From Paenarthrobacter sp. AR 02 (lineage in GTDB: Bacteria; Actinomycetota; Actinomycetes; Actinomycetales; Micrococcaceae), in the NCBI RefSeq assembly GCF_021538675.1, contig NZ_JAJUKH010000006.1, forward strand, positions 62,001 through 126,000: a DNA stretch of 64,000 nt. The letters are read 5' to 3'. Below are positions 19,701 to 30,905 of the stretch, piece after piece. The notes beneath the pieces are model-generated. The model did not search any database. It saw only the letters and a program-made list of their open reading frames with translations, and was not told the DNA's origin. Within the stretch, counting starts at the first letter, position 1; each line of letters starts with the position of its first letter. Both the position numbers and the translations under genes were made by a program.

Positions 19701-20474
19701 ATGGCGCGAACACTACGCAGGGACCTGGTCCTTGCCGCTTCGTTACTCGGGCTTGGTTTGCTTTTGGCGTTCACCGGCACCGTCCTGATGGGCCAATGGT
19801 TGGCGGCCGAACACCATCATCAGCAGTCCTCCCTTGACCACGTTTTGGAAGCCTCCGCCAGCATCGTTGGCAGCTCCATTGCGACGTGGTGGACCGCGTC
19901 ATGTTTCCTTGCCTTCCTGGCCACCGCAATGCAGCGCAAAGGCCGGACAAAAGCCGCCCGCTCCATTTCCAAGTTCAGCCCCGGTTTTATGCTGCGCCTT
20001 GCTGCAGCCGTACTCGGCCTGAACCTGCTGGGCTCCGGCGCCGCGCAAGCAGCAACACAACCCGAACCTGGGTGGCACGCCACGGACACGGTGACCACCG
20101 ATTCCACCGGTGCATCGTGGACCCCGACATCGCACAGCACGCCGAAGGTCGGCGCTCCAGCGCCTGTCGAAACAGGTTCTTCAAGGGTCGAGGCCTTTAG
20201 CCCCGGGTGGAAACCCCAACACCCCGTTGTTGATCCCGGGCTCCTCAGCCGACCCGCGTCCCGGCAGGCCACGTACCCCGGGAAAGCAGATGTCATCGTG
20301 CAACCCGGAGACTCGCTGTGGTCCATCGCGGCTTCACGGCTGGGGCCTTTCGCCACCGACGTAGACATCGCCCTGTCCTGGCCCAAATGGTACGACGCGA
20401 ATCGCTCCACGATTGGTGCCGATCCGACCCTGCTGCAGCCAGGCCAGGTCCTCCAGCCTCCACCCCCCGGCTAG
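19701..20474 (+). CDS. Membrane-anchored LysM-domain protein
   Basis: A 257-residue protein. Two hydrophobic segments near the N-terminus (VLAASLLGLGLLLAFTGTVL and TWWTASCFLAFLATAM) and a third (LRLAAAVLGLNLLGSGAAQA) precede a Pro/Ser/Thr-rich linker. A C-terminal LysM domain begins at about 198 (VIVQPGDSLWSIAASRLGP) and ends with LLQPGQVLQPP. LysM binds peptidoglycan, so a cell-wall role outside the membrane is likely. It lies upstream of the Rv3235-like gene on the same strand, separated by about 150 bases without any visible gene. Confidence 0.82.
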   Translation: MARTLRRDLVLAASLLGLGLLLAFTGTVLMGQWLAAEHHHQQSSLDHVLEASASIVGSSIATWWTASCFLAFLATAMQRKGRTKAARSISKFSPGFMLRLAAAVLGLNLLGSGAAQAATQPEPGWHATDTVTTDSTGASWTPTSHSTPKVGAPAPVETGSSRVEAFSPGWKPQHPVVDPGLLSRPASRQATYPGKADVIVQPGDSLWSIAASRLGPFATDVDIALSWPKWYDANRSTIGADPTLLQPGQVLQPPPPG

Positions 20475-20627
20475 CCCGAAAATCCGCGGTCCCGAAGGTC
20501 CGCCTGCGAGCCCGCTCAGGGGCTCCAGTAGCATCCCGACTCCCATCCATCGTCATCCCAGCAGAAGCCACCCAGGCAACGGCGACCCCACGCCCGAGCC
20601 CATGTTGTGAATGCATGAGGTATGACC

Positions 20628-21050
20628 ATGGCCGTTACGACTCCGAGCAGGCCGGCAAGCCGTCAAGGCGGAAGAGGGACCGGCGTCGTCCGCAGCTCCA
20701 ACAGCGCGGACGTCGACGTTCGACTCGTTGCGAGGAGCATTGCGCAGGCAGCTTTGGAGGTTCTCGCAGGGACGCGGCCCCTCCAGCAACTCTCACGTTC
20801 CCTTGATGCCGAGTGTTACCTCTCCTTGCAGCACCGGGCTGCCCTCACCAGAAAACATGCCGCCAGGGTCCGCGGCAGCCAGCAGCCCCACAGCAGTCCG
20901 ATGGTCCGATCCGTTCGGACATGCTCCATCTCCGAGTCCATCTGTGAGGCCAGCATCGTGGTGGCGGAAGAGCAACGCTGCCGCGCGGTAGCCATGAGGC
21001 TGGAACGCCTGGATGGGGTATGGCAGGTTACTGCGCTCGAAATTGGCTGA
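20628..21050 (+). CDS. Rv3235-family protein
   Basis: A 140-residue protein of unknown function, related to a family commonly found near secA in actinobacteria. The conserved core is ARSIAQAALEVLAGTRPLQQ, followed by VRTCSISESICEASIVV and a C-terminal strand RLERLDGVWQVTALEIG. The start at 20628 is chosen because GAGG lies seven bases upstream; an in-frame ATG at 20622 is also possible but sits too close to that site. It is convergent with secA across a bidirectional terminator. Confidence 0.8.
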   Translation: MAVTTPSRPASRQGGRGTGVVRSSNSADVDVRLVARSIAQAALEVLAGTRPLQQLSRSLDAECYLSLQHRAALTRKHAARVRGSQQPHSSPMVRSVRTCSISESICEASIVVAEEQRCRAVAMRLERLDGVWQVTALEIG

Positions 21051-21083
21051 CAGCGAACCCATCGCAAGGCGGGACCAATGAAT

Positions 21084-21123
21084 AAAGGCGAACCCCGGAC
21101 CTTAGGTCCGGGGTTCGCCCTTT
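21084..21123. terminator. Bidirectional terminator between the Rv3235-family gene and secA
   Basis: A fifteen-pair perfect stem GGCGAACCCCGGACC (21087-21101) with its complement (21105-21119) encloses a TTA loop. The stem is flanked by AAA on the left and TTT on the right, so it can serve both converging genes. Confidence 0.92.
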
Positions 21124-21143
21124 AGACTCGCAGCTACCGAGGG

Positions 21144-23885
21144 TCAGCGGCGCTTCTTCTTCGCAGATTTGCGTGGCTCCTGGCCAGCCGCCTTGGCGGG
21201 ATTGCCGGAACGGCCTGACGCGCGGCCCTCCACCCGGGTCTGGGTTGCTCCGTCCTCGCCGGGTGCGGTGTACTGCAACTGCGCCGGCTTCTCCGGTGCC
21301 TGCAGGCCTGCTGCCCGGATTTGCGGATCGTGGTGCTCTGTATGCGTGCCAGTGGCAGTATCGTCGGCGACCACTACGTCCTCGGCGGGCGTTACTTCGA
21401 CTTCAAGGTTGTACAGGAACCCGATGCTCTCTTCGCGAATGGCTTCCATCATGCTTTGGAACATGACGAAGCCTTCCCGTTGGTACTCGACCAGGGGATC
21501 GCGCTGGGCCATGGCCCGGAGCCCGATTCCTTCCTTGAGGTAATCCATCTCGTAGAGGTGTTCCTGCCACTTTCGTCCCAGGACCGAAAGGACCACACGG
21601 CGTTCAAGCTCGCGCATGCTCTCCGATCCGATGGCTTCTTCGCGGGCCTGGTACACGAGCCGGGCGTCCGAAAGGATCTCATTTTTCAGGAACTCTGCCG
21701 TGACGCGTGACTTGCCGCCGGCCTCCTCGATGATGTCTTCAGGAGTAACCGTGGCCGGGTAGAGCGTCTTCAGGTTCGTCCACAACTGGTTGAAGTCCCA
21801 ATCGTCGCCGGTTCCTTCGGCGGTTGCTGCCTCGATCAGTGCATTGATGGTGTCCTCGAGGAAGTACTGGACCTTTTCGTGAAGGTCGTCGCCTTCGAGG
21901 ATCCGGCGACGGTCACCATAGATGGCTTCGCGCTGGCGGTTGAGGACATCATCGTATTTGAGGACGTTCTTGCGCTGTTCCGCGTTGCGAGCCTCAACCT
22001 GGCCCTGGGCCGAGGCAATTGCGCGGGACACCAGCTTGGACTCGAGCGCTACGTCATCAGGTACTGAACTGTTCATCAGCCGTTCGGCGGCGCCGGAGTT
22101 GAACAACCTCATGAGGTCATCAGTCAGCGAAAGGTAGAAACGGGATTCGCCGGGGTCGCCCTGACGGCCTGAACGTCCGCGCAACTGGTTATCGATACGG
22201 CGTGATTCGTGGCGTTCGGTACCCAGGACGTACAAGCCACCGAGGTTCAGGACTTCTTCGTGCTCGTCCTTGACGGCCTGCTTGGCTGCGGCCAGCGCTT
22301 CGGGCCACGCGGCTTCGTATTCTTCGGAGTTCTCTTCGGGATCGAGACCACGCTTGGCCAGTTCGGCGATGGCGGTAAACTCTGCATTGCCACCGAGCAT
22401 GATGTCAGTACCACGGCCAGCCATGTTGGTGGCAACGGTTACCGCACCCTTACGGCCCGCTTGGGCCACGATGGAGGCTTCGCGTGCGTGGTTTTTCGCG
22501 TTGAGGACTTCGTGGCGGATGCCTTCCTTTGCCAGCAGCTTCGAGAGGTATTCGCTCTTTTCAACGCTGGTGGTACCAACGAGTACCGGCTGTCCGTTTT
22601 CGTGGCGTTCGGCAATGTCAGCTACCACTGCATCAAACTTGACGACCTCGTTCTTGTATACGAGGTCTGACTGGTCAATACGTTGCATATCCCGGTTGGT
22701 GGGAATGGGAACGACGCCAAGCTTGTAGGTGCTCATGAATTCCGCGGCCTCGGTTTCGGCCGTACCGGTCATGCCGGAAAGCTTGGAATACATGCGGAAG
22801 TAGTTCTGCAAGGTCACCGTGGCGAGAGTCTGGTTCTCGGCCTTGATCTCGACATTTTCCTTGGCTTCAATGGCCTGGTGCATGCCTTCGTTGTAACGGC
22901 GTCCAGCCAGGATGCGCCCGGTGTGCTCGTCGACAATCAGGACCTCACCGTCGAGGATGACGTAGTCCTTATCCCGCTTGAACAATTCCTTCGCCTTGAT
23001 GGCGTTGTTGAGGAAACCAATGAGGGGCGTGTTGGCAGATTCGTACAGGTTTTGGATTCCGAGATAGTCCTCAACCTTTTCGATGCCGGCTTCCAGCACG
23101 CCGACGGTCCGCTTCTTCTCGTCCACTTCGTAGTCGACCTCAGGCTGAAGCCGCGTAACAACCTTCGCGAATTCGCTGTACCACCGGTTGGTGTCGCCCT
23201 GCGCCGGTCCCGAGATGATCAAGGGCGTCCTCGCCTCATCAATGAGGATGGAGTCAACCTCATCAACGATCGCGAAGTTGTGGCCGCGCTGCACGAGTTC
23301 ACTGGCATCCCAGGCCATGTTGTCGCGCAGGTAGTCAAAGCCGAACTCGTTGTTGGTGCCGTAAGTAATGTCGGCAGCGTACTGTTCACGGCGCACGGCC
23401 GGGTCCTGGTTGGACAGGATGCAACCACTGGTGAGGCCAAGGAACCTGTAGACGCGGCCCATGAGTTCGGATTGGTATTCGGCAAGGTAATCGTTCACCG
23501 TGACCACGTGGACGCCTTTGCCGGTCAGGGCGTTGAGGTAGGCCGGTGCGGTGGCAACAAGGGTTTTACCTTCACCGGTTTTCATTTCGGCGATGTTGCC
23601 CAAATGCAAGGCGGCCCCGCCCATCAGCTGCACATCGAAGTGCCGCATTCCCAGGGTCCGTGATGACGCCTCGCGAACGGCGGCAAAGGCTTCGGGCAGC
23701 AGTGCCTCAAGGGTCTCGCCGTCTTGGTGGCGGGCGCGGAGGCGATCCGTTTCCTCACGGAGTTCAGCGTCCGTGAAGGACTTGAAAGAGTCTTCCAGGG
23801 CATTGATGGAATCGGCATAGTTCCGCAGTTGCTTGAGTGTCTTTTTGTCACCCGTGCGGAGAAGTTTTTCGATTAGTGATGCCAC
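21144..23885 (-). CDS. secA: Preprotein translocase ATPase SecA
   Basis: The 913-residue motor of Sec protein export. Walker A is MKTGEGKT (101-108, K107) and the DEAD-box equivalent is DEVD at 208-211. Helicase motifs VNDYLAEYQ and [11 protein letters not shown] are intact. The C-terminus ends in a lysine/arginine-rich tail (SAKKKRR) and lacks the zinc-binding CxC...CH motif found in many proteobacterial SecAs. The start is GTG 23885 with GGGAG upstream. It appears to be the housekeeping SecA1 copy, from its length and complete motifs. Confidence 0.97.
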   Translation of the reverse strand: MASLIEKLLRTGDKKTLKQLRNYADSINALEDSFKSFTDAELREETDRLRARHQDGETLEALLPEAFAAVREASSRTLGMRHFDVQLMGGAALHLGNIAEMKTGEGKTLVATAPAYLNALTGKGVHVVTVNDYLAEYQSELMGRVYRFLGLTSGCILSNQDPAVRREQYAADITYGTNNEFGFDYLRDNMAWDASELVQRGHNFAIVDEVDSILIDEARTPLIISGPAQGDTNRWYSEFAKVVTRLQPEVDYEVDEKKRTVGVLEAGIEKVEDYLGIQNLYESANTPLIGFLNNAIKAKELFKRDKDYVILDGEVLIVDEHTGRILAGRRYNEGMHQAIEAKENVEIKAENQTLATVTLQNYFRMYSKLSGMTGTAETEAAEFMSTYKLGVVPIPTNRDMQRIDQSDLVYKNEVVKFDAVVADIAERHENGQPVLVGTTSVEKSEYLSKLLAKEGIRHEVLNAKNHAREASIVAQAGRKGAVTVATNMAGRGTDIMLGGNAEFTAIAELAKRGLDPEENSEEYEAAWPEALAAAKQAVKDEHEEVLNLGGLYVLGTERHESRRIDNQLRGRSGRQGDPGESRFYLSLTDDLMRLFNSGAAERLMNSSVPDDVALESKLVSRAIASAQGQVEARNAEQRKNVLKYDDVLNRQREAIYGDRRRILEGDDLHEKVQYFLEDTINALIEAATAEGTGDDWDFNQLWTNLKTLYPATVTPEDIIEEAGGKSRVTAEFLKNEILSDARLVYQAREEAIGSESMRELERRVVLSVLGRKWQEHLYEMDYLKEGIGLRAMAQRDPLVEYQREGFVMFQSMMEAIREESIGFLYNLEVEVTPAEDVVVADDTATGTHTEHHDPQIRAAGLQAPEKPAQLQYTAPGEDGATQTRVEGRASGRSGNPAKAAGQEPRKSAKKKRR

Positions 23886-23927
23886 GTGAAATTGCTCCCA
23901 GTCTCATGCTGCCGAATTCTGGCTGTT

Positions 23928-25217
23928 TCAGTCTACGGGAGAGACCAACGCCACGTTGCCGGGTTCACCTGTGAGCGGACTGCTCGGCTGGGCCGGGCCG
24001 GCACTATCGACACTGAGGACTGCCACCTCACTGGCCAGGCTGGCTGCAAGGTCACCAACGGGCCAAACCACCACTTCGTCCAAGCCGAGCCATCGGGCCA
24101 TCAGGCAGAGCTCTGCGGCAAGTTCGACGGCGGTATCCGCAGGGGCGTGGGTCTCACCGAACGCCGAGCGCACCAGCAACTGGCCGGAGGCCCTGTCCGC
24201 CTTCAGGTCCGCCCGCGCCACAATGCGTTCCCCCAGGAGGAACGGCAGAACGTAGTAGCCGAAACGTCGTTTGGCGGCCGGGGTGTAGATCTCAATCCGA
24301 TAGTGGAAGCCGAAGAGCTCTTCCAGGCGTCGACGTTCAAAGACCAAAGAGTCAAAAGGACTGAGCAAAGCGCGCCCCTCCGCTTTTCGCGGCAACTTTG
24401 CCTCGACGTGCTTGAACGTTTCCCGGTCCCAGCCGCGGACGGAGACAGGTTCCAGCCGCCCTGATTTCACTAAACGCCGGACCGATTCCGCTCCCGCCTT
24501 CACCGGTGTACGGAAATAGTCCGAGAAGCACCGCACCGTGCCAATGCCATGGGCTTGGGCTGCCGCGTCCATCAATCGGTCCAGGGATGCTTCGGGATCA
24601 AGAACCGGCGGAGCCAGATCCGGAACGACCCGGGTGGTGAGGGTGTATTTCCGCTCGAATTGTTGTGTCCTCGTAGCCGTGGAAACCCTTCCTTCTTCAA
24701 AGAGGTGCTCAAGCACGCGTTTGACCATGTTCCAGTTCCAACCCCATTGATCCCGCGAAGCGTCGTGGACATGCCCGAGCTTCGCAGTCAGTTCTGACGC
24801 GGTCATTGGACGCCCTGAGGCGAGGGCCGAGAGAATGCGGTCTTCCATACCCTGACGTTCCAAGGGATCCAGGTTGTGCGCGCCCACCCAAGCGCGCTTT
24901 TGCCACAGCAGGAGGTCGTGGAAGTGCTCCGGCCGGATAAAGCTTGCCTCGTGCGCCCAATACTCCATCATCTTGCGCGGCTTCCGGCCAGCCATGACAT
25001 GCAGGATGTCGGGGTCGTAGTTACCCAACCGGGAAAAGAACGGAAGGTAGTGGCTGCGTGACACTACGTTCACTGAATCGATCTGGACCAACTGGAGCCG
25101 GGCAAAGGTCCGGCCCACCGCCCGTGCTGTGACGGGGCCGGTGGGCCGGACCTTTGCCAAACCCTGAGCCGCCAACGCGATCCGCCGTGCCTGTGAGAGG
25201 CTCAGCGAAGCGGTCAT
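23928..25217 (-). CDS. Winged-helix protein of the AlkZ-like/YcaQ DNA glycosylase family
   Basis: A 429-residue HTH_42-type protein. Family members unhook DNA interstrand crosslinks or alkylated bases. The N-terminal winged-helix region contains LQLVQIDSVNVVSR; Q45-I46-D47 fits the QxD form of the catalytic motif described for the YcaQ-type (AZL) branch, rather than the QxQ of AlkZ. Other landmarks are the REFE-type core FDSLVFERRRLEELFGF and YYVLPFLLGERIVARADLK near the C-terminus. The start ATG at 25217 lies 29 bases from the hpf stop, and the genes run in the same direction. Confidence 0.85.
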   Translation of the reverse strand: MTASLSLSQARRIALAAQGLAKVRPTGPVTARAVGRTFARLQLVQIDSVNVVSRSHYLPFFSRLGNYDPDILHVMAGRKPRKMMEYWAHEASFIRPEHFHDLLLWQKRAWVGAHNLDPLERQGMEDRILSALASGRPMTASELTAKLGHVHDASRDQWGWNWNMVKRVLEHLFEEGRVSTATRTQQFERKYTLTTRVVPDLAPPVLDPEASLDRLMDAAAQAHGIGTVRCFSDYFRTPVKAGAESVRRLVKSGRLEPVSVRGWDRETFKHVEAKLPRKAEGRALLSPFDSLVFERRRLEELFGFHYRIEIYTPAAKRRFGYYVLPFLLGERIVARADLKADRASGQLLVRSAFGETHAPADTAVELAAELCLMARWLGLDEVVVWPVGDLAASLASEVAVLSVDSAGPAQPSSPLTGEPGNVALVSPVD

Positions 25218-25246
25218 TGAAGTCCCTTCATGCAGGAGTTGACGAC

Positions 25247-25975
25247 TTACTTTGCCGTAGCGGCCTGGTCATCGGAGCGATAGGCGTGGATCTTCTCTTC
25301 CACTGCCTCTTCCCCCGGTTCGCAGGTGGAATCAAGGGTAATCACACCATAGGTCCAGCCACTGCGCCGGTAAACGACAGAGGGCGCGTTGGTTTCCTTG
25401 TCCAGGAACAGATAGAAGTTGTGTCCCACCAGTTCCATGCTGTCCACGGCGTCGTCGAGTGTCAGCGACGCTGCGGGGAACACCTTGCGGCGGATGAGGA
25501 CGGGTGAATCGCCCGCCGGGATGTCGTTCTCAATCTCGTAGGGAGAACGCTCATCGGTTTGTGGCTCGGAGTCCTGGTGATTGCTTGCCTCGACGTAGAG
25601 CGGCTCGCTGGTGCTGGCCGGCTCCAACGTTGCCGTGGCCTCCCTGACGGCCTTGGGCGTGTGGCGGCCGTGGTGGACCTTCTTGCGGTCCTTGGCACGG
25701 CGGAGCCGTTCCAGCAGCTTGTTGTACGCAAGATCGAAGGCAGCGAATTTGTCAGCGGCTGTGGCCTCGGCACGGATAACGGGGCCTCGGCCCAGGACTG
25801 TCACTTCGACGGTGAGCTGGCCCGGCGTCTGCCGGGGATTGGTTTCCTTGGAAACCTTGGCGTCTACTCGCTGGACCTTGTCCCCCAGCGATTCAATCTT
25901 CGAGATTTTTTCGCCGGCGTATTCGCGAAAGCGGTCAGAAACTGTCAGATTTCGTCCGCTGATCATGAACTCCAT
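25247..25975 (-). CDS. hpf: Long-form ribosome hibernation promoting factor
   Basis: A 242-residue protein that dimerises 70S ribosomes in stationary phase. The N-terminal HPF/YfiA domain begins MEFMISGRNLTVSDRFREYA and includes the DLAYNKLLERLRRAKDRKK helix; a variable linker follows, then the C-terminal dimerisation domain (IRRKVFPAASLTLDDAVDSM, then HNFYLFLDKETNAPSVVYRR). ATG 25975 is chosen over an upstream in-frame start at 26074 because GGAGG is five bases before it and the domain starts there. It lies next to comF and close to secA, as in mycobacteria. Confidence 0.95.
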   Translation of the reverse strand: MEFMISGRNLTVSDRFREYAGEKISKIESLGDKVQRVDAKVSKETNPRQTPGQLTVEVTVLGRGPVIRAEATAADKFAAFDLAYNKLLERLRRAKDRKKVHHGRHTPKAVREATATLEPASTSEPLYVEASNHQDSEPQTDERSPYEIENDIPAGDSPVLIRRKVFPAASLTLDDAVDSMELVGHNFYLFLDKETNAPSVVYRRSGWTYGVITLDSTCEPGEEAVEEKIHAYRSDDQAATAK

Positions 25976-26117
25976 GGTGCCCTCCAAATAACTCGGTGAC
26001 ACGACAACGACTCTGTTGGGGGCTGGTCTGACGGACAGTCGAGCCCCTTTCCGAGCCGCTATCGACAGGTACATCTGTTCTTGGTACCCACAACCGACGT
26101 TAGTTCATCGTCACGTG

Positions 26118-27119
26118 TTATTCATCCTTTGGCCGTTTATTTTTTGATTTTGTCTTATCAACTGGCATTGGGTCGTCTGCGACCACTACGGAGGCGTAGG
26201 CTGGTGGCCTCGTGGCCGCGAGAACAACAGCGCCGCAAACCACGCCCCCGGCAGCGGTGACGGCCCGCGCAGCCTCGGCCAAGGTGGCGCCCGTTGTGAG
26301 CACGTCGTCGATCAGTATGCATCGGGCTCCATTGAGCTCCTTGCGCCAGCGGCTCCGCACACGCATGGAGCCGCGGACCCTGCTGGCCCTCCCGCCCCGC
26401 CCCAGCCCTTTCTGCCCGCCCCGATCCTCGCCGGCGTCGCCACCCAGCACGGACTTGGCAAGCCAAATGGCAAGATCGCGGGGTGCGAATTGGCCCAGCC
26501 CGTGGCGGAACGGACGGGCTGTCTTCACCAGCGCATCCAATGCACGGCCTTGCGGGTGCGTCCTCCGAAGCCGCATCCAGAAGAGCAGGAGGTGCACAGG
26601 GCTGAATCCGCGCTTCGCGAACGCCGTTGTACTGGTCGGTACCGGGACGAGGCGATAGCCCTCCAGGCCACCGGTGGCAGAGTCCACGGCCTTGCCCAGG
26701 CAGCTCGCCAGCACTCCGGCCAACTTCCATTGGCCATGGTGTTTGAACGAGAGCAGGCATTGCGCCAGTTCATCGCGGTAGGGCCCCGCAGCCACCACAC
26801 CGATCTTCGCCGTACCGTCGAACTCGACCAGGGCGGGCGCCTCCTGCTCCGCCCGAAAGGGCTGCCTGCAGAGTTGTCGGACCCGCTTCGCGCAAGTTCG
26901 ACACAGGACGGTGTCTTCCGCATTGCAGCAGACACATTCAACAGGGATCAGCAAGGCCAGCAATTCAGCCGCGGTTCTTTGGAGCGCGGAAAGGATCCTG
27001 CCCATGGGTTGCCTGTCCGGACCGCGACGCCGTGCGAAACCGCTGGCTGGTGCTTCCAGATCAGGGTCCTCGCGGCGACGGCGGCGGGCTGCTTTTGGGG
27101 CGGGAGGAAAAGAAGTCAT
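26118..27119 (-). CDS. ComF-family phosphoribosyltransferase-like protein
   Basis: A 333-residue ComF/GntX-type protein. A zinc-finger-like cluster (C62, C64, C65, C73, C76 in ECVCCNAEDTVLCRTC) is followed by a phosphoribosyltransferase-type domain with the PRPP loop CILIDDVLTTGATLAEA. Family members are linked to DNA uptake in some bacteria, but in actinobacteria the role is unclear. The N-terminal 40 residues are Arg/Pro-rich, and a second Met at residue 39 could be the true start. The Lys-rich C-terminus (DKTKSKNKRPKDE) is unusual. Confidence 0.85.
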   Translation of the reverse strand: MTSFPPAPKAARRRRREDPDLEAPASGFARRRGPDRQPMGRILSALQRTAAELLALLIPVECVCCNAEDTVLCRTCAKRVRQLCRQPFRAEQEAPALVEFDGTAKIGVVAAGPYRDELAQCLLSFKHHGQWKLAGVLASCLGKAVDSATGGLEGYRLVPVPTSTTAFAKRGFSPVHLLLFWMRLRRTHPQGRALDALVKTARPFRHGLGQFAPRDLAIWLAKSVLGGDAGEDRGGQKGLGRGGRASRVRGSMRVRSRWRKELNGARCILIDDVLTTGATLAEAARAVTAAGGVVCGAVVLAATRPPAYASVVVADDPMPVDKTKSKNKRPKDE

Positions 27120-27225
27120 TCCATCAGCCTGTGCCAGCGCCCTACTGCAGGGAAGGACTTGGTCGGCCTATGTGGACAGAGGCCCTATGTGAACAAAGGG
27201 CCGTGATACCGGCCCGGCGAAGACG

Positions 27226-28944
27226 TCAGCCGGGAAACGCGGGCTCCGTAGGTCCTTTGAGCTGGAGTTCCCAGCCGTTGCCGACCCGCTGGAAAATCCC
27301 CGCCTCTGACTGACCATAGATCTGCTCGGATCCGTTGCCGGCACTGAGGCTGGTCAGTCCGTCCCAGGGTGCGAGCTGCTGGGGTTCACCTGAGGCCAAA
27401 CTTAGCAACTCCGGAACAACCGTGGACGTCGCTGAACCGGACATCACGGCTACCGTTGACCCGTTAATCCACACACCCTGGTTTGCATTGCCGGTGCTAA
27501 GGAGTGTGACCGGAGTTGTGAGGTCCTTGGGCACCCCGTCAGGAGTACGGACTATTCCCGTGATCTGGACCGCGGATTTGCCGTTGGCCTCCGAAATGAC
27601 CAGGGCCCGGGTCCCTTCCCTGGACACCCGGAAGTCCTTCACGGTCCGGCCCGAGAGCCAGGACGGGGTGATCGTGACAGCAGGCACGGTGGTGCCCGGT
27701 GGAACTCCGGTGGGTTTGTACGCCACCACTTCGGCAGCGCCGTTGGCACCGGGCCCCGCGGTCCAAACCCAATCCTGTGGGCTGAACGATGGCCCGGCCA
27801 GTGTGCTCCTGGTGGTGAGTTGTCGCGCAGGCTGTCCTGGTTCGATGGAGTACAGGGTGGTCCTGTCACCGTTGAGGAAGGCGGCCGTCTGGGACACTGG
27901 CGACTCCGCGGGAGCGTGCGGCCCCAAGCCCGCAACGGATTGGATGTCCGGGAGCGGGGAAACCCTGTTGTTCTCGTACCGCACCAGGTCACCATTGTTC
28001 ACGGCGATCTGGCGTGCAGGAACATTCTTGTCCAGCACGGGCGGCAGCACCGTTCCGTTGTCCTCGACCCGGACCAGGTCCTGGTCCGCCCGAAGTTGGA
28101 CGTTGATGACATCAGGCTGGCTCCTGAAGGTCAGGGCCAGTTGGTTTTGCATCCTCTGGCGATCCTCCGCGGAGGCATCAAACAGTTCCTTCGCCGACAG
28201 GTCCACCTGCGCAGCACCTGAGACCACGGGCACGGATTCGCGGGCAAGTTTCATCCCCGATGGGAAAGCACTGACCACAGCGCCCCGAAGGTAGGGTGCC
28301 GGGCCGGCCAACACGGCGCTGGTCATCGATTTGACGGTGTTCTTCTTGATAAACCACCGATAGTCAGGGACCGCGTAGGTGAAGGTCGGGTCGTAGAAGT
28401 AGATGGGGTTTGCCCCGTAAATGACCTTGAACGTTTCTTCCGGAATGGCCGTGCCATCCGGGACCTTTGAAATGCGCCACTCCCCCTCTACCTGCTCCAG
28501 GGTCAGGGGGATGGTCTCCTTGGTTCCCGGTGGGAACTGGGTGGCAACGCCGTCAGCGTCCACGGAGTAGGCAAGATCAAGTTCGTACACGTATTCGTTT
28601 TCCGCGGCAGCCTTGACCACGTGCGCCGCACGGAAAACGAGGGCCTTCTTGTCAGGCTTCCAGGTCACCGACTGCGCCTGCGTCAGGTACTGGCGGGCAA
28701 CAGGGTAATCGTCCTCATAGCCGCTGCCGGCCATGTAGAAGTCCTCAATGATGGTTTCCGGGCTTGAACCGGACCGCGGAGCGGCAGGAAAGAAGACCGG
28801 CGCATTCGGATTGCCTGCACCTTCATCCTTGCTCTTGCCAACTGGTCCTGATCGGGGGATTTGCGCGCAGGAGGTGAGCAGGAGCATCAGCACGGCCAGA
28901 ATAACGGCTGCGGCCTTGGAGCGGGCAAAACGCGTTCTCGTCAC
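27226..28944 (-). CDS. lpqB: Lipoprotein LpqB
   Basis: A 572-residue exported lipoprotein associated with the MtrAB two-component system. The signal peptide ends in lipobox LLTSC with C26 as the lipidated residue. The N-terminal GerMN-like region and C-terminal beta-propeller-like region fit LpqB, which in mycobacteria and Streptomyces modulates MtrB signalling. The GTG at 28944 overlaps the mtrB stop (GTGA), so the operon order mtrA-mtrB-lpqB is translationally coupled. Confidence 0.93.
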   Translation of the reverse strand: MTRTRFARSKAAAVILAVLMLLLTSCAQIPRSGPVGKSKDEGAGNPNAPVFFPAAPRSGSSPETIIEDFYMAGSGYEDDYPVARQYLTQAQSVTWKPDKKALVFRAAHVVKAAAENEYVYELDLAYSVDADGVATQFPPGTKETIPLTLEQVEGEWRISKVPDGTAIPEETFKVIYGANPIYFYDPTFTYAVPDYRWFIKKNTVKSMTSAVLAGPAPYLRGAVVSAFPSGMKLARESVPVVSGAAQVDLSAKELFDASAEDRQRMQNQLALTFRSQPDVINVQLRADQDLVRVEDNGTVLPPVLDKNVPARQIAVNNGDLVRYENNRVSPLPDIQSVAGLGPHAPAESPVSQTAAFLNGDRTTLYSIEPGQPARQLTTRSTLAGPSFSPQDWVWTAGPGANGAAEVVAYKPTGVPPGTTVPAVTITPSWLSGRTVKDFRVSREGTRALVISEANGKSAVQITGIVRTPDGVPKDLTTPVTLLSTGNANQGVWINGSTVAVMSGSATSTVVPELLSLASGEPQQLAPWDGLTSLSAGNGSEQIYGQSEAGIFQRVGNGWELQLKGPTEPAFPG

Positions 28945-30905
28945 GGGGCTTCTCCCGTTCCGCTGCCTGTTTGCGGATTCCGGTCAGCATCTGAAGCGGT
29001 CTGCCCGGGATTGCCCGTGGATCCCGTGCCAAGCACCAGCATGTGGCGTTCGTTTGCCGATCCGGGGAATTCGATGTCCGCAGGTTCCAGAAGCAACGGC
29101 GACTTTACGATGGTGCCGCCTTGGCGCAGCGGCAGCGTCAGGCGGAAATTGGATCCCGATCCCTTACGGCCCCAGGCCTGCAGCCATCCGTTGTGCAATT
29201 TGGTGTCCTCGGCAGCGATTGACAGGCCAAGGCCGCTCCCTCCCGTGGTTCGGGCACGGGCCGGATCTGCCCGCCAAAAACGGTCGAATACCCTCGCTGC
29301 CTCTGCCTGGCTCATGCCGATGCCGTGATCCCTGACGGACACGGCCACAGCATCATGGTTTGCTGCCACCGAAACATGGATGGGCCTGCCTTCACCATGT
29401 TCGAGTGCATTGAGCAGCAAGTTGCGCAGGATCCGATCGATTCTCCTGGAGTCCATTTCCACCACAATGCTCTTCTGGCGGGCGCTCAGCCGGACTTCCG
29501 AGCCATACTCCTCGGCCACGGGCGCCGCACCGTCAATGACGTGGGAGATCACCTGGAAGATGTCCTGGGGCTCGGCGTCGAGGACAGCGGCGCCGGCGTC
29601 GAACCGGGAAATCTCAAGCAGGTCCGACAGCAACGACTGGAAACGCTCAACCTGGTGATAGAGCAGCTCCGCAGACCTTTTGTTCATGGGATCGAACTCG
29701 TCACGGGCATCGAAAAGGACCTCCGCGGCCATGCGCACGGTGGTCAGCGGGGTGCGGAGCTCGTGGGAGACATCGGAGACGAAGCGCTGCTGCATCTGGG
29801 ACAGCGTCGCCAGCTGGGTGATCTGTTCCTGGAGGCTTGCAGCCATGTGGTTGAACGAGGCACCCAATCGTGCCACCTCGTCTTCGCCCTTGACTACCAT
29901 GCGTTCCTGGAGCTGCCCGGCGGCAAGCTTTTCCGAGACCACTGCAGCGTGGCTCACGGGACTGACGACATTTCGGGTGACATACCAGGCAATGGCCCCA
30001 ATCATGAGAACCAGTGCTGCGCCACCGGCCCAAAGGACGTTCTGGATCTCATTGAGGGTCTGCTGGGCCGTGTTGAGGTCATAGATCAGGTACAGCTCAT
30101 AGGCCGTGCCGTTGAACGTCACCAGGTTTCCGACCGCGATGCCGGGCCGGTCCTCGTTGCCCACAGGGAACTGCGTGGAGGCCCAGAACTGCTGCTTCCC
30201 GCCTTCCTGGACGGCCTTGCGCAACTCCGGCGGAATGACCCGGACTGTCAATTGGTCCGAGGCCCTCGACTCGACCCAGCGGTTTCGCGGCTTGGTCTGT
30301 TCGGGTTTGGCTTCGAAGACGTATCGCCGTTGAATGACCGATCCGCGGCCTTCCACCGCAGTGAGGGTGTCGTAAACCAAGGTGATGACGCTCGACTGGT
30401 CGGTGACCTGGGCGCCGTCGAACGTGTCCTGGACCTGTTTGACGTTGTAGCGGGACTCGGACTCCGCTTGGGCGAGTCGTTCCTGGAACAGGTTGTTGGC
30501 GATTTGGTTGGAAAGGTACGCACCCACGATGGCGAACGATGTCACGGCCAGGAGCAACGTGGTGAGGACTGTTCGGAATTCCAGTGAACGGCGCCAGCGG
30601 CGCAGTAGGGACTTCCACAGGAAGCGCAGGCCAGGCCGGATGTGCCTGATGCCGGTGACGACCAGCCGCGACACCCGCAGGACAAGGATCAGGGCCCGGC
30701 GCGTCCAGATCCGGGTTCGGGTCAGGAACCACGAGAGGTCCCGTGCCGGAGGCGGGGACGATTCTGCGGGCTTTGGGGTGGCCGAAGTATCCGGCGTCGG
30801 TTGTTCGACGCCGGCTGTTTCTGAAACCTCGGGGGCAGCATCCCCTTTTGCCGCGCCAGCATCGCCGGCTGCGGACTCAGGAACCTGCTTTATATCCGAC
30901 ACCAC
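28941..30905 (-). CDS. mtrB: Sensor histidine kinase MtrB
   Basis: A 654-residue membrane kinase. A long Pro/Ala/Glu-rich cytoplasmic leader (about 1-108) precedes TM1 (about 111-131), an extracytoplasmic domain, TM2 (about 290-311), a HAMP segment, the phospho-acceptor box [10 protein letters not shown] with H381, and an HATPase domain with NALEHGEG and DHGIGMSQ. MtrB phosphorylates MtrA and controls cell-wall and division genes. The likely start is GTG 30905, which overlaps mtrA by 29 bases; a second GTG follows immediately. No strong ribosome-binding site is visible, so coupled translation is likely. Confidence 0.95.
   Translation of the reverse strand: MVSDIKQVPESAAGDAGAAKGDAAPEVSETAGVEQPTPDTSATPKPAESSPPPARDLSWFLTRTRIWTRRALILVLRVSRLVVTGIRHIRPGLRFLWKSLLRRWRRSLEFRTVLTTLLLAVTSFAIVGAYLSNQIANNLFQERLAQAESESRYNVKQVQDTFDGAQVTDQSSVITLVYDTLTAVEGRGSVIQRRYVFEAKPEQTKPRNRWVESRASDQLTVRVIPPELRKAVQEGGKQQFWASTQFPVGNEDRPGIAVGNLVTFNGTAYELYLIYDLNTAQQTLNEIQNVLWAGGAALVLMIGAIAWYVTRNVVSPVSHAAVVSEKLAAGQLQERMVVKGEDEVARLGASFNHMAASLQEQITQLATLSQMQQRFVSDVSHELRTPLTTVRMAAEVLFDARDEFDPMNKRSAELLYHQVERFQSLLSDLLEISRFDAGAAVLDAEPQDIFQVISHVIDGAAPVAEEYGSEVRLSARQKSIVVEMDSRRIDRILRNLLLNALEHGEGRPIHVSVAANHDAVAVSVRDHGIGMSQAEAARVFDRFWRADPARARTTGGSGLGLSIAAEDTKLHNGWLQAWGRKGSGSNFRLTLPLRQGGTIVKSPLLLEPADIEFPGSANERHMLVLGTGSTGNPGQTASDADRNPQTGSGTGEAP

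Noticed and set aside
21144..21200. Missing zinc-binding tail in SecA, considered as a truncation
   Set aside because: The protein is full length and ends in a Lys/Arg-rich tail with a stop near a good terminator. Absence of the Cys tail is seen in other actinobacterial SecA1 proteins, so it is not a defect.
22683..23663. A 326-codon open frame on the plus strand inside secA
   Set aside because: It is antisense to conserved SecA motifs and shows no domain.
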